64,000 bases of DNA, from positions 3,822,156 to 3,886,155 of the forward strand of contig CP104974.1 in the NCBI GenBank assembly GCA_025452255.1, read 5' to 3'. Shown here one piece after another: positions 9,372-18,943 of the stretch. The notes beneath the pieces were generated by a model that did no database searches, had not been told where the DNA came from, and saw only the letters and a program-made list of their open reading frames with translations. Origin of the DNA: Devosia sp. A8/3-2 (GTDB lineage: Bacteria; Pseudomonadota; Alphaproteobacteria; Rhizobiales; Devosiaceae). Both the position numbers and the translations under genes were made by a program. Each line of letters begins with the position of its first letter. Within the stretch, counting starts at the first letter, position 1.

Positions 9372-9959
9372 TCAACCCTTGGTGTCGAAGCCGACCCAGA
9401 TGGTGATGTCTTCGCCGCCCAGATAGGGGATGGCGACGTTTTCGATCACCTTGACGAATTCGGCCGACTGGGCGGGCGGGGTGATAGCGACGGGGATGGT
9501 GTATTTTTCGGAGAATACGGCGGCGCCATTGCGCTCCACCGCGAAGCGGATCGGGGCGTTGACGCTGCTCTGGCTGCCGGCGGGGCCAAGCAGCACGCGG
9601 CCGACCACACCCATATTGACGGTGATCAGCCCGTTGGACACCACGCAATTGCGCGAGCTTTCGTCGATGACGCCCTGATATTGCAGGGACTTGGCGTCAC
9701 CCACGCGGCCACCCCCATAGTAATACATGGCCTCGGAGCCGGCGCGCACCTTGATGGGCGGGCATTGGGTAGCGATGGCGGGCAGTGCATTGGACTGAGC
9801 CCGGGCGATGGCGGCCGGGCTTGCCGTGGCATTCTGCAGCGACTGGTTGGTCGCCGCGCTCTGGCCGCCACCAAACATGCTGCCCATGGAACAGCCGGCA
9901 AGCAGGATGGCGAGGGGAGCGGCGGCAGAAAAGCGCAGCATAGGGAGGAAATTGGTCAT
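9372..9959 (-). CDS. Putative lipoprotein of unknown function
   Basis: 195 residues. The N-terminus has a short charged start, a hydrophobic stretch and the lipobox LLAGC, so it should be lipid-anchored in the envelope. The mature part begins with a Gly/Ser/Gln-rich linker and then a compact domain with VIDESSRNC and SEKYTIPVAITPP. I do not recognise the family. An AAGGAG ribosome site seven bases before the ATG shows a true independent start, although in the given sequence the upstream peroxiredoxin frame runs into it without a stop. Confidence 0.7.
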   Translation of the reverse strand: MTNFLPMLRFSAAAPLAILLAGCSMGSMFGGGQSAATNQSLQNATASPAAIARAQSNALPAIATQCPPIKVRAGSEAMYYYGGGRVGDAKSLQYQGVIDESSRNCVVSNGLITVNMGVVGRVLLGPAGSQSSVNAPIRFAVERNGAAVFSEKYTIPVAITPPAQSAEFVKVIENVAIPYLGGEDITIWVGFDTKG

Positions 9960-9985
9960 CGAATTGGCTCCTTGCGCCTCGGGGA

Positions 9986-10481
9986 TCAGCCATTGGCCGT
10001 TTCTGAGCGCCATCAGCATGGCAGGGGCACCGCTGGCATTGACGCCCGGGCCATCTTCGAGAAACACCGCATCGGCCTTGCCGTTGCGGAACAGGATCGA
10101 GGCGCGGGCAAAGCGCTTGCCCATGCCCGAACCCGAGAAATCCTTGGCCGGGCCCGGGGCCTCGGCCAATTCGCCATTGCCATCGGCGATGAATTCGATC
10201 TTGCCGAGCGCGCCGGAGGCTTCCGCCCGAGCTTTCATCACGTGATGATCATTGACCGAGGCGCAGACCACCTTGTCGACGCCGGCAGCGGCGAGCTTGC
10301 CAAGATTGGCGAGATAGCCGGGGAGATGATTGACATGACAGGTGGGCGTAAAGGCGCCGGGCACCGCGAAAAAGGCGACGGTGCCGCTGCCGAGCACGGC
10401 ATCGCTGGTGGTGTCACTGGCGCCCTCAGCGCCAACAAGCTTGATCCGCACCGACGGAACCGGACTGCCACGTTCGATCAT
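9986..10481 (-). CDS. Peroxiredoxin, Prx5/glutaredoxin-dependent type (stop lost by frameshift)
   Basis: About 165 residues. The active-site motif AVPGAFTPTC is present, with the peroxidatic cysteine near residue 49, followed by SVNDHHVMKA and the end block GVNASGAPAML typical of the Prx5 subfamily. It reduces peroxides with glutathione or thioredoxin in the cytoplasm. The C-terminus reads ...MLMAL then, with an extra A removed from CTCAGAA, ETANG and a TGA at 9986-9988. As given, the frame instead reads through into the lipoprotein. Start ATG at 10481; upstream residues in the same frame are not peroxiredoxin-like. Confidence 0.85.
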
Positions 10482-10730
10482 AAAGGATATGCCCCATGCC
10501 TGAGCCACCCGCGGGCGGCCATTTCCCTTGATAGTCCAGTGTTTCGGATATGCGGCTTTGACGCCGCATACAAGGCCTATTGGCCTCTCCGCTCCCTCGG
10601 TCTTCTCAGTCGAGCGCACCCTTTATGGTCCGCGTGACTTCGAAAGCTCCCATATCGGTCATGAATGTGAGCTGAATGTCCCGGTTTTCCAAGTCGATTG
10701 GCTCGCTTTTGCCCGGGATCGGGATGAGGA
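10482..10730. other. Intergenic region peroxiredoxin / DsbD-domain gene
   Basis: 249 bases. A small plus-strand open frame (10528-10734) has no family resemblance and no ribosome site. It should contain the peroxiredoxin promoter; no motif was convincing. Confidence 0.4.
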
Positions 10731-11416
10731 CTAGGTTGGGTTCCGGGCTTTTTGCGGCGTCCCGAACAGCGGCTCGCCGCTGGCCGTCGCGGCGATCAGC
10801 GAGACCGGGTCGAGTGCAGCATCGCCCAGCTCAATAGCGAGCATCCGATCGGCATTGTGATAGCGCACCGAACCGATGGGCGTGGTCTTGCCATCCCGGG
10901 CCATGGGCGCCATGGCAAGGGCTTGGCGGATGCGCAGCCCATTGGGCCGGTCGGGCTCGGCATCGTCCAGCGGCAAGGAAAAATGGGCCTGCGCCGGCAC
11001 ACAGATTTCCGAGCAGATGCCCAGCGTGGCGAAGATTTCCGCCTTGGGCGCATCGCCCGACACGGTCACGGCCATCGGCAGGACCAAGGGGCCATAATAG
11101 ACATAGTCGAGGTAACCATCGGTCTCGTCCCGCTTGGGATAGGGCCAGACGATGCGGTTATCGGCTACGCCGGTTGAGCCGGTGAAATCGAGCGTGGTGG
11201 GCAGGCCGGTTTCTGCCCGGCACGCGCCAATAGGTCTTGGTGGTTTCTGGGCATGAAGATTTCAAGGCCAAGCAGCGTCTTGCCATCCGGCTTGATCAGC
11301 CCGGAGCTGATCAGCCGCAGCTTCACGCCGGGGGCCACCTCCTGCCACGGCGTTTCGCCCGCAAGGGCGGGCGTGAGCGTGGCGGCGAGAAGGGCGAGGG
11401 CGGATAGAAGCTGCAT
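10731..11416 (-). CDS. DsbD-domain (thiol:disulfide interchange N-terminal type) protein (frameshifted)
   Basis: About 228 residues once repaired. A signal peptide (LLSALALLAATLTPALA) precedes WQEVAPGVKLRLISSG and a beta-rich domain with LGICSEICVPAQ, a CxxxC pair like that of the periplasmic N-terminal domain of DsbD. It probably takes part in periplasmic thiol or metal handling. Two breaks lie at about 11222 and 11258; each is an extra A (CCCAGAAAC and GGCAGAAACC for CCCGAAAC and GGCGAAACC). Repaired, the middle reads ETTKTYWRVPGETGLPTTLDF. Start is uncertain: 11428 and a TTG at 11464 are alternatives. Confidence 0.75.
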
Positions 11417-11545
11417 GAACACAGCCATTAGCGCACCAGAAATGAAGAAATAGCTGACGGGCAATCAGGCCTTCGTGATGGCTGCATGGGTCTCTTGCAG
11501 GCTGCCAGCCTTGTCGCATGCGGCAGGGGCGCCTACAATTAGGCT

Positions 11546-12120
11546 ATGAATTCGCTTGAAGGCCAGTTTCTGGTGGCCATGCCAGATATGGAAGATGAAC
11601 GCTTTGCCGAAAGCGTGATCCCGGTTGTTGGCCATGGCAGCGAAGGCGCGATGGGCCCGGTGGTCAATCACGAATTGGCCAATCTGCGCTTTGCCGACAT
11701 TGTCGACGAGCTCGATCTGGGCGACCCCGATGCGGTGATCCGCCTGCCCGATCTGATCCGGCAAGGCGTGGTGATGCGCGGCGGGCCGGTGGAAAAGGGG
11801 CGCGGTTTCGTGCTGCATTCGGCCGATTACACCAGCGGCAATAGCTACAAGGTCGGCGACGGCATTTATCTTACCGCCACGCTCGATATCCTCAAAGCCA
11901 TGGCCTTCGGCCCACGCCCGCAAGCCACGCTATTTGCGCTGGGCTGCTGTGGCTGGGGGCAGGACAGCTGGAAGACGAAATCCACGACAACGGCTGGCTG
12001 ACCGTTCCCTTCTCACGCGATCTGCTGTTCGAAACCCCGGTGGAAGAGCGCTACAAGGCGGCATTGGCAAGTCTGCATATCACCCGGGCGACGCTGAGTT
12101 CCGAGGCGGGGCACGCTTAG
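11546..12120 (+). CDS. YqgE/AlgH family protein (frameshifted)
   Basis: About 191 residues once repaired. It begins SLEGQFLVAMPDMEDERFAESVI and contains GAMGPVVNHELANLRF and VMRGGPVEKGRGFVLHS, which identify the UPF0301 family. The biochemical role is not known. The frame breaks near 11957: TGGGGGCAGG has five G where six would continue GWGAGQLEDEIHDNGWLTVPF. It lies head-to-head with the DsbD-domain gene and convergent with the GGDEF-EAL gene. Confidence 0.88.
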
Positions 12121-12162
12121 GGCGCTCTTTCACCTCTCCCTTTGGGGGAGAAGTAAAAGAAC

Positions 12163-15041
12163 CTACCGCGCCAGTTGCGCCGCCAACTTCTTCCCAAATT
12201 CCGCACCCGTCATTGCCGCACCGAAGGCAAAACCCTGCGCATAGCGGCAATTGAGTTGGCGCAGGCGTTCGATTTCGTCCAGCGTTTCGACGCCTTCGGC
12301 GATCACCATCAGATCGAGATCGGCCGCCAGACCAACAACCGCCTTGATGATCGGCGCCCGGGTATGGGCAATGCCATTATCGTCGCTCATCTTTACGAAG
12401 GCGGCGGGGATTTTGATGGTGTCGAACGGAAAGCGGTGCAGATAGCTCAGCGAAGAATGCCCGGTGCCGAAATCGTCGAGCGCCGTGCCCGAGCCCAGAT
12501 TGCGTAGCGCCTGCAGCATATAGGCGGAATGCTCGGGGTTGGTCATTACCGGCTTTCGGTGATTTCTGAGCTTGAGGTGACGCGCCAATTCCTTGTCCGG
12601 CTGACCAGACTCCGCATGTCATTGAGCAGGGTTTCGGTGGCCAATTGGCTGGGCGATAGATTGACCGAGATGAAGAATTCCTCGGGCAGACCGAGCGAGG
12701 CCATCCAGTCTTTGGCTTGGGCTGCCGACTGCTCGAAGGCGAGACGCCCGAGCTTTTCGATCTGGCCGGAGCGTTCGGCCAGCGGCACGAATTCGTCCGG
12801 ATTGACCACGCCGCGCGTCGGATGCACCCAGCGCATCAGGGCTTCGGCGCCGGCCAGCTGGCCGGTCTGGATATCCATGACGGGCTGGAACTGCACATGC
12901 AGCTCGCCCTGTTTCATGCCGCGCTCGAGGTCTTCCTCGCTGGCGCGATTATAGGCCGAGATCGAGCGGGCCGAGGCGCGATAGGCTTCGATCCGGTCGC
13001 CGCCCAGCCGCTTGGCGTAATACATGGCCAGTTCGGCATCGCGCAGCACATCGGGGGCGTCGGCGGGAGCGCTGTCATAGATGGTGACGCCGATCGAGGC
13101 CGTGAGGGTCAGGTCGCGGTCGCCGAAATTAAACGGGGCCTTGAGCGCCTTGCGGATTTGCTCGGCCGTCTCGGCGATTTTGCCGGCGGCCTGTTCAGAG
13201 GCGAGGATCACCGCGAACTGGTCGCCGGTGACGCGGGCCACAGTGTCGAGTGGCCGCATGATGCGGGCGATGCGGCGGGAAATGGCCAGCAGCACGGAAT
13301 CCGCAGCAGAATGGCCGATGCGCTCCTCCAGCTCCATGAAGCGGTCGATATCGATGAGAAACACCGCCGGCTTGGTGCCGCCCGGTGTTCTGGCGCGCAC
13401 CAAAGCGCGCTCCAGCCGGTCGAGGAAGAGCTGGCGATTGGGCAGACCCGTCAGGCTATCATGCACCGCATCATGCAGCAGCCGCTCGCGGGCGGCGCGA
13501 TCTTCGGTGACGTCCTGCAAGGTGCCAACGATACGATTGACTCGGCCATCGCCCCCCAGCACCGGCTTTACCCGCATGCGGAAGCTGCGATAGCTGCCGT
13601 CATGGCCGGCAATGCGCATATCTGCGGAAACCTTGCCACGGCGCAGCTCGACCAGCGTGTCGAAGGCGGTGCGGAAGCGGTCGCGATCGTCGGGATGGAC
13701 GCGATCAAGCCAGCGCTTGATGGCCCCGCGCAGGGCGCCGCGCTTTTCGCCCGGGCGGGTCGCCAATTCATCTGACACCGAGACGCGATCGCGCTCGATA
13801 TTCCAGTCGAAGACGAAATCGCCTGAGCCGGTCAGCGCCAAAGCACGGCGCTCGACTTCGGACAGGGTGCCCACCGACACCTGCCCTTCGGAAAAGGCGT
13901 GCTGCACCGCAGTAAAGCCGAGCAGCATGACAATGAGCACCGGGCCTCCCCCACGGCGGGCTGGGCCACATCGTTGGAAACCTGCCCCGAAATCACCAGC
14001 CGAGAATAGAACAGCCAGGAGATCAGAATGATCCGGTGGGCACCAGCAGCACAGCGCGATCATAGCCGCGCAAGGCCAGCAGCAGGATGAGGAAGAAGCC
14101 GGAGAAACCCAGCATGGCCAGCACGAGCCGGGCAATGGTGGCGGCAATGGCAGGCTGGAAGAAGGCGAAGGCAAAGAGCGCCGGGAACAGCGCGGCAAGC
14201 CCAAGCGCCAGATGAATGAAGCGCAGATGCCAGCGATGCAGGTTCAGATAGATGAACAGGAATCCGGCCAAGGTGGTGGCTATGCCCGCCTCCGAGGCGG
14301 CGCAGGAACGGCTGCATGCCGCCGGCTGGAATGCCCAACAGGCGGCCTAGCACGCCGAAATCGATCAGCAAATAGACCAGCACCGCCCGAGCAGAAAGCT
14401 GCGGTCGCGGGGAACACGCCGCGCCCCTTGACCACAAACATGATGGTGAGGAATACGGCGGCCAGCGAAGCCACGCCCAGCACCACGCCGCGGAACAGGG
14501 TGAAGGAGTTCACATAGTCGCGGTAGGGATTGGGCTGCCACAGATACAGCTCGGGCAACTCGGCCGAGGAAAGTTCGGCCACGAAGGTGACCGTGGCGCC
14601 CGGATCGAGCGTGATTTCGAACACGTCGGCTTCGCTGTCGGTCAGCTTGACGGGACGGATGCCCGCGCTCGGGGTCAGCGCGGTGAGGCGGTCATTGCCC
14701 AGATCGGGATTGAACACGCCCGAATTGGGCAGGCGGAAGAACGGAGCCACCAAGAGGCGCTCGATCTGCTGGTCGCTTTCATTGCGCAGCGCGAACAGGG
14801 CAAAGTTCGGGTTGGTCCCCTGCTCGCTTGCCAGCACCTCGATGCGGCGAATAATGCCGTCTTCGCCCGGGGCGGTCGACAATTGCACGCGCCCATCCGT
14901 GCCCGGGATGATTTCCACCACGGCGGACAGATTGACGGCATTGACGTCTTCGGGGACCGAGATGACTTCAAAGGCGGCGGATGGCGCGATGGTGAGAAGC
15001 GCGAACGCAAGCCACATCGCGAGTGCAAAGAGAGGACGCAT
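12163..15041 (-). CDS. Membrane GGDEF-EAL protein with 7TM sensor (several frameshifts)
   Basis: About 950 residues once repaired. Order: signal peptide; extracellular beta domain (about 14420-14960) resembling 7TMR-DISM extracellular modules; seven-helix membrane block; PAS-like segment (GSGDFVFDWNIERDRVSVSDE); GGDEF; EAL. The GGDEF signature is degenerate (VTGDQFAVIL), so cyclase activity is doubtful. The EAL part keeps AGAEALMRW, LDDFGTGHSSL, IAEGVETL and QGFAFG, so it is probably a c-di-GMP phosphodiesterase. Breaks lie near 12545-12595 (extra A in CTCAGAA, lost T in CCTGG giving AGCCGG, A3 to A2), about 13950-14025, 14275 and 14370. Confidence 0.82.
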
Positions 15042-15214
15042 CAGGGCCGACTATATCCTGTGGTAGGCTTCTTTATGGCAACGATCCAGCGGGGCCGCGT
15101 TAACGACCCGCGCGCCGAAACGGCTTCGTCTTGGCGGGAGCCCTCTTTGGTAGCGGGGAATGATGCGGGCGACAAGGTTACCGAAGTGTTGCCGAATGGC
15201 AACTAGGTGTCGCG

Positions 15215-15643
15215 CTAGCAGGGAGCGATGAGCAGGGATGCGCCGGCATAGCCCGAGCCGGCCACGCTGTCGCACAACGCCGACCATTCGCAACCGGCGC
15301 AGGCGGGCCAGATCTGGCCGGTGGAAAACGCGGTGCGCAACGCTGCGAGCGTGGTTTGATCGAGATGGAAGGGCTGGGTCAGGTCGATCGAAGCGAGCAG
15401 ATCGGCCACGGCAAGGCGAGCGAGGCGGTCCCGCTCGATGACGCTATCATTGTGGCAGTGCGGCTGGCCGATGCCCGATAAAGGCGTGCAGACATCGTCG
15501 GGCCCGACGACCAGCTCGATCGCCTCGCCGGCGCCGAGCCGGGTGATGATGGCATCGTAATTGGCAGTGAAGGCAGGGGTATAACCCCTGCCGACATAGG
15601 TGAGCATGCAGAGCAGGTGATGTGCCCGCAGCTTGACGGTCAA
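15215..15643 (-). CDS. DUF1284 family protein, probable iron-sulfur protein
   Basis: 142 residues. It starts TVKLRAHHLLCMLTYVGRGYTP, the family hallmark, and has cysteines in CTPL, PHC and a final CAGCEWSALC cluster, which suggests an iron-sulfur or metal site. Function is unknown. The TTG start overlaps the bioY stop (TTGA), so it is translationally coupled to the biotin transporter gene and belongs to the BioR-controlled transcript (inference). Intact. Confidence 0.8.
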   Translation of the reverse strand: MTVKLRAHHLLCMLTYVGRGYTPAFTANYDAIITRLGAGEAIELVVGPDDVCTPLSGIGQPHCHNDSVIERDRLARLAVADLLASIDLTQPFHLDQTTLAALRTAFSTGQIWPACAGCEWSALCDSVAGSGYAGASLLIAPC

Positions 15644-16221
15644 TGCTTGGCCGCCACGCGCTGCAGGACGGCAAGTGCTGCCGCGCCGAGTGCCGATTTC
15701 AGAACCGCGCCGACGAGGAATGGCGCAACGCCGTGAGTGAAAGCCTGATCGGCACCGATCATCACCGCAAGCCGAGCGCCGCCCATTGCGAGACAGGCAA
15801 GGTTGCCAGCAAGGCCGGCAACGAAAGCCAACACGGGCTTGTTGCCATTCCAGCCCTGTTCGGCCAGCCAGCCAACAACGGCGCCAGCAATCGGGAAGGC
15901 AAACAGATAGCCGGCGGTGGGGCCCACGAAGTGGACCGCGCCCGCTGCGCCGCCCGACAGGACCGGCAGACCAATTGCGCCTTCAATGAGCCATGCCACG
16001 ATAGTCACGCCACCGAGGCGCCAGCCATAAAGCGCGCCAACCATGGCGACGGCGAAGGTCTGCATGGTCATGGGAACGGGAACCATGGGCACTTCCACAT
16101 AGGAGGAAAGCGCCAGGAACAGTGTGCCCAAAGCGACGGCAGCGACTTGCCAGAGGACAGAGCGATCAGCCAGCCCAAGCGGGCTGAAGCTGGGTCAGGT
16201 TGCAGTAGCAGGGGTGTTCAT
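15640..16221 (-). CDS. bioY: Biotin transporter substrate-binding subunit BioY (internal stop)
   Basis: 193 residues if the internal stop is ignored. The core SSYVEVPMVPVPMTMQTFAV is the BioY biotin-site signature, followed by about five more membrane helices. BioY is the S component of an ECF-type biotin importer and can work alone in some bacteria. The ATG at 16221 has a GAGGA ribosome site and lies 17 bases from a BioR box, but a TGA falls nine codons in (near 16197). No start codon lies between that TGA and the first helix, so the stop is probably an error. A TTG at 16131 would truncate the first helix. Confidence 0.85.
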
Positions 16222-16238
16222 GGGCGATCCTCAGAAAA

Positions 16239-16248
16239 TTATAGATAA
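16239..16248. promoter_or_regulatory. BioR operator upstream of bioY
   Basis: TTATAGATAA is a perfect match to the known BioR box TTATMKATAA. It sits 18-27 bases before the bioY start codon, so bound BioR should block transcription of bioY and the coupled DUF1284 gene. Confidence 0.88.
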
Positions 16249-16304
16249 TTTCACGTGACAATCTATTAAACGGATTTTTGGTGTGGAGGGCAAGCGCAAT
16301 CAGC

Positions 16305-16973
16305 TCACCCGACGATAGTGAACACCTTTCGCGTCGCGCCTGACGCAGTCCGCACCGGCTTCTGCCCAATCCAGCGAACGTGCCGCGCCAGCACCGTCAC
16401 TGCCTCTTCGATATTGCCATCGCGCAAGGCCGCCAGGATGGCCAGATGATCGTGATCGGTGCGCGCCTCCTGTGCCGATTGCCGGGCGGCAAAGAGGAAA
16501 CGGGCGCTGACGGCATGCAGGTCGTCAATAGCAGCCAGCAGGCGCGGCATGCCGCAAGGGGCCAGAAGCGTACGATGAAACAGCCGGTTTGCCGCTTCCC
16601 ATGAGGCAACATCGGGGGAATTGTCGCCGGCATGGGTTGCCTGCTCAGCAGCGTCGAGTATGGCCGACGTCAGATGCGGGGCGGCGTGGCGCAGGGCCAG
16701 CACCTCCAACGCCGCGCGCATTTCGGCGACTTCCTTGACCTCGGCCAGATCGAAAGCCGCAACGCGGACGCCTCGGCGCGGCTCACTGATCGCCAGCCCC
16801 TGCGCTTCGAGTCGCCGGAAAGCCTCGCGCACCGGCACGTGGCTGGCGCCGAATTCGGCGGCGATATGATCCTGCCGCAGCCGGGTACCGGGCTCGAGAC
16901 TGCCCGCAATGATGCGCTCGGCCAAGACCTTGCTGATCCGCACGGCGATGGTGTCGTCTTTGGGCTGTGCCAT
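16305..16973 (-). CDS. bioR: GntR-family biotin repressor BioR
   Basis: 222 residues. The N-terminal winged helix reads RISKVLAERIIAGSLEPG...SHVPVREAFRRLEAQGL, followed by an all-helical FCD-type effector domain with conserved RAALEVLALRHA and HRTLLAPCGMPRLL. The neighbouring bioY and two BioR boxes identify it as BioR, which represses biotin uptake and synthesis when biotin is sufficient. A frame-open extension to 17000 would run through the operator, so the ATG at 16973 is preferred. Autoregulation is likely from the box just upstream. Confidence 0.9.
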   Translation of the reverse strand: MAQPKDDTIAVRISKVLAERIIAGSLEPGTRLRQDHIAAEFGASHVPVREAFRRLEAQGLAISEPRRGVRVAAFDLAEVKEVAEMRAALEVLALRHAAPHLTSAILDAAEQATHAGDNSPDVASWEAANRLFHRTLLAPCGMPRLLAAIDDLHAVSARFLFAARQSAQEARTDHDHLAILAALRDGNIEEAVTVLARHVRWIGQKPVRTASGATRKVFTIVG

Positions 16974-16978
16974 GATTT

Positions 16979-16988
16979 TTATAGATAG
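16979..16988. promoter_or_regulatory. BioR operator upstream of bioR (one mismatch)
   Basis: TTATAGATAG differs in one base from the BioR consensus TTATMKATAA and lies six bases before the bioR start. It suggests that BioR represses its own gene. Confidence 0.75.
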
Positions 16989-17016
16989 TTTATCGCGCAA
17001 CGATTTGTCGAGACGC

Positions 17017-17622
17017 TCAAACCGAGCGTTTTGTATAGCGCGCGGTTTCGTAGCGCTCCTTGGTCAGGCCGAACAGCACATGGTCTTCCCAGCGGCCGTT
17101 GATCTGCAGGTATTTCTCGGCAAAGCCTTCTTCGACGAAGGCGTTCTTTTCCAGCACCCGGCGCGAGGCGACATTGCCCGGCAGGAAGGCGGCATGGATG
17201 CGGTGCAGGTCCAGCGTGTCGAAAACGAAGGGCAGGCTCGTGCCGACGGCCTCGCTCATCAGCCCCTGCCCCGCAAAGGGCTGGCCCATCCAATAGCCCA
17301 GATTGACGAATTGGGCGGCGCGGCGACGGATATTGGAGAGCGTGATGCCACCCACCAAGGTGGCCGCGTCGTCGGTGAAAATGAAGAAGGAATAGTCGCT
17401 CCCTTCCTCCGCTTCCTCGCGCGCCCGCCGCACCCGCGCGGCAAAGACCCGGCGGCTGAGATCAGCTTCGGTCCAGCGCGGCTCGAAGGGGCGCAGGAAA
17501 TCGCGGCTCCCGCGGCGCAGCTCGTGCCGAGCCTCGTAATCGCCCATCTGCGGCAGGCGCAGCAGCACCCGCCGGCCGCGCAGGGCGATCAACGGGACCG
17601 GCGATGACCGTGGCCAGAGCAT
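17017..17622 (-). CDS. GNAT acetyltransferase, RimJ/RimL type
   Basis: 201 residues, intact. The acetyl-CoA motif reads WMGQPFAGQGLMSEAVG, followed by LDLHRIHAAFLPGNVASRRVLEKNAFVEEG, the usual motif B of protein N-terminal acetyltransferases. It may acetylate ribosomal protein N-termini, but the substrate cannot be fixed. It is the last gene of the cox-thrC-M16 operon, starting five bases after the peptidase stop. This arrangement is common in Rhizobiales. Confidence 0.85.
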   Translation of the reverse strand: MLWPRSSPVPLIALRGRRVLLRLPQMGDYEARHELRRGSRDFLRPFEPRWTEADLSRRVFAARVRRAREEAEEGSDYSFFIFTDDAATLVGGITLSNIRRRAAQFVNLGYWMGQPFAGQGLMSEAVGTSLPFVFDTLDLHRIHAAFLPGNVASRRVLEKNAFVEEGFAEKYLQINGRWEDHVLFGLTKERYETARYTKRSV

Positions 17623-17627
17623 GGGAG

Positions 17628-18889
17628 TTACCGCTTGAGATGATCGCCGATGGCGCCGACATCGACCAGCCGGTCGACCGGCCCGATGCCCGCCAGCGTC
17701 GGCAAGCCGCTGGCGAAGATCTGTTCGGCAACCTCCTGCACGCGCTCGGGCGTGATGGCGTTAATGCGATCGACGGTTTCCTGCATCGGGATGGGACGCC
17801 CCCACAATATCTGCTGGCGCGCCAGCTGGCCGGCACGCGCCGAAGGGCTTTCGAGCGACATCAGCAGGCCCGCGCGGATCTGGTTGCGGACGCGGATGAC
17901 TTCCTCGTCGGAGATCGATTGGGTCGCGCGCTTGAGTTCATCGAGCACGACGGGGACCAGATCGGCCACTTCATCCTCGCCGGTCGCCGCCGCCACGCCG
18001 AACACGCCGCTATCGGCAAAGGCCCAGTGGAAGGAATAGACCGAATAACACAGGCCGCGCTTTTGCGCACTTCTCGGAACAGGCGCGAGCTCATGCCACC
18101 GCCCAGAATGGAGGCCAGCACCTGCGCGGCATAAAACCCATCGGCATTATAGGCGCGGCCTTCAAAGCCAATGACGATATGGGCCTGTTCATGGTCGGAA
18201 ATCAGCCGTTCTTCACCGCCCTGATATTCGGCGCGCTGAGGCGCGGGCGCGCCATTGGGCTTGAGATCGGCAAAACGCTGCTGGGCCACTCGGACCAGCT
18301 CATCATGATCGACATTACCGGCCGCAGCCATCACCATGTGGTCGCCCACATAATTGCGGTTCATATATTTGCGGATGGTATCGGGATTGAATTCACGCAC
18401 CGAATCCACCGTGCCCAGAATGGTGCGGCCGATGGGCTGGGTGGGGAAAGCTGCGGCCCGGAACAGGTCGAAGACGTGATCGTCGGGATTGTCCCAGGCA
18501 GCGCCGATTTCCTGCACGATGACCTGCTTTTCGCGGGTCAGCTCGTCTTCCTCGAAGCGGGAATTCTGCAGGATATCGGAGAGAATATCGGCGGCCAGCA
18601 CCACATCTTCCTTGAGCACGCGGGCAGAAATAGCCGGTGTGCTCGATGGAGGTTGCCGCGTTGAGATCGCCACCGACATTTTCGATGGCCTCGGCGATTT
18701 CGAGCGCCGTGCGCGTGGTGGTGCCCTTGAAGGCCATATGTTCGAGCAGGTGGGAAATGCCGTGTTCGGCCTTGCGCTCGCAGCGCGCACCGGCCTTGAC
18801 CCAGACCCCGAGCGAAGCGCTCTCCAGTGCGGCATGTCGTCGGTCAGCACCACCATGCCATTATCGAGGGTCGTTGATTGTAGGCTCAA
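17628..18889 (-). CDS. M16 family zinc metallopeptidase (three frameshifts)
   Basis: About 421 residues once repaired. It resembles mitochondrial processing peptidase beta. The zinc motif HLLEH (HxxEH) is readable at 18738-18752, followed by MAFKGTTTRTALEIAEAIE and later REKQVIVQEIGAAWDNPDDHVFD, which supplies the third ligand region. Breaks: near 18825 (CACTGGAG for CACCTGGAG), near 18640 (extra T, TTCTGCC for TTCGCC) and near 18064 (A4 for A5 in CGCAAAAAGCGC). The role is probably protein or peptide turnover. It lies directly after thrC in the operon. Confidence 0.88.
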
Positions 18890-18943
18890 ATGGGTCCTCC
18901 TGGCACGGCGCGACCTCTGAGCCGCATGTGCCCCAAAGTCGTC

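Noticed and set aside
9330-10637. Long plus-strand open frame (435 codons) opposite the peroxiredoxin and lipoprotein genes
   Set aside because: It is a GC-driven shadow: Gly/His/Arg-rich, no motif, and the opposite strand has clear families with lipobox and active site.
12717-13775. 352-codon plus-strand frame within the GGDEF-EAL gene
   Set aside because: Antisense to a conserved catalytic domain; composition typical of antisense translation.
16974-17000. Longer BioR start at 17000
   Set aside because: It would place the operator inside the coding region and adds residues not seen in the family.
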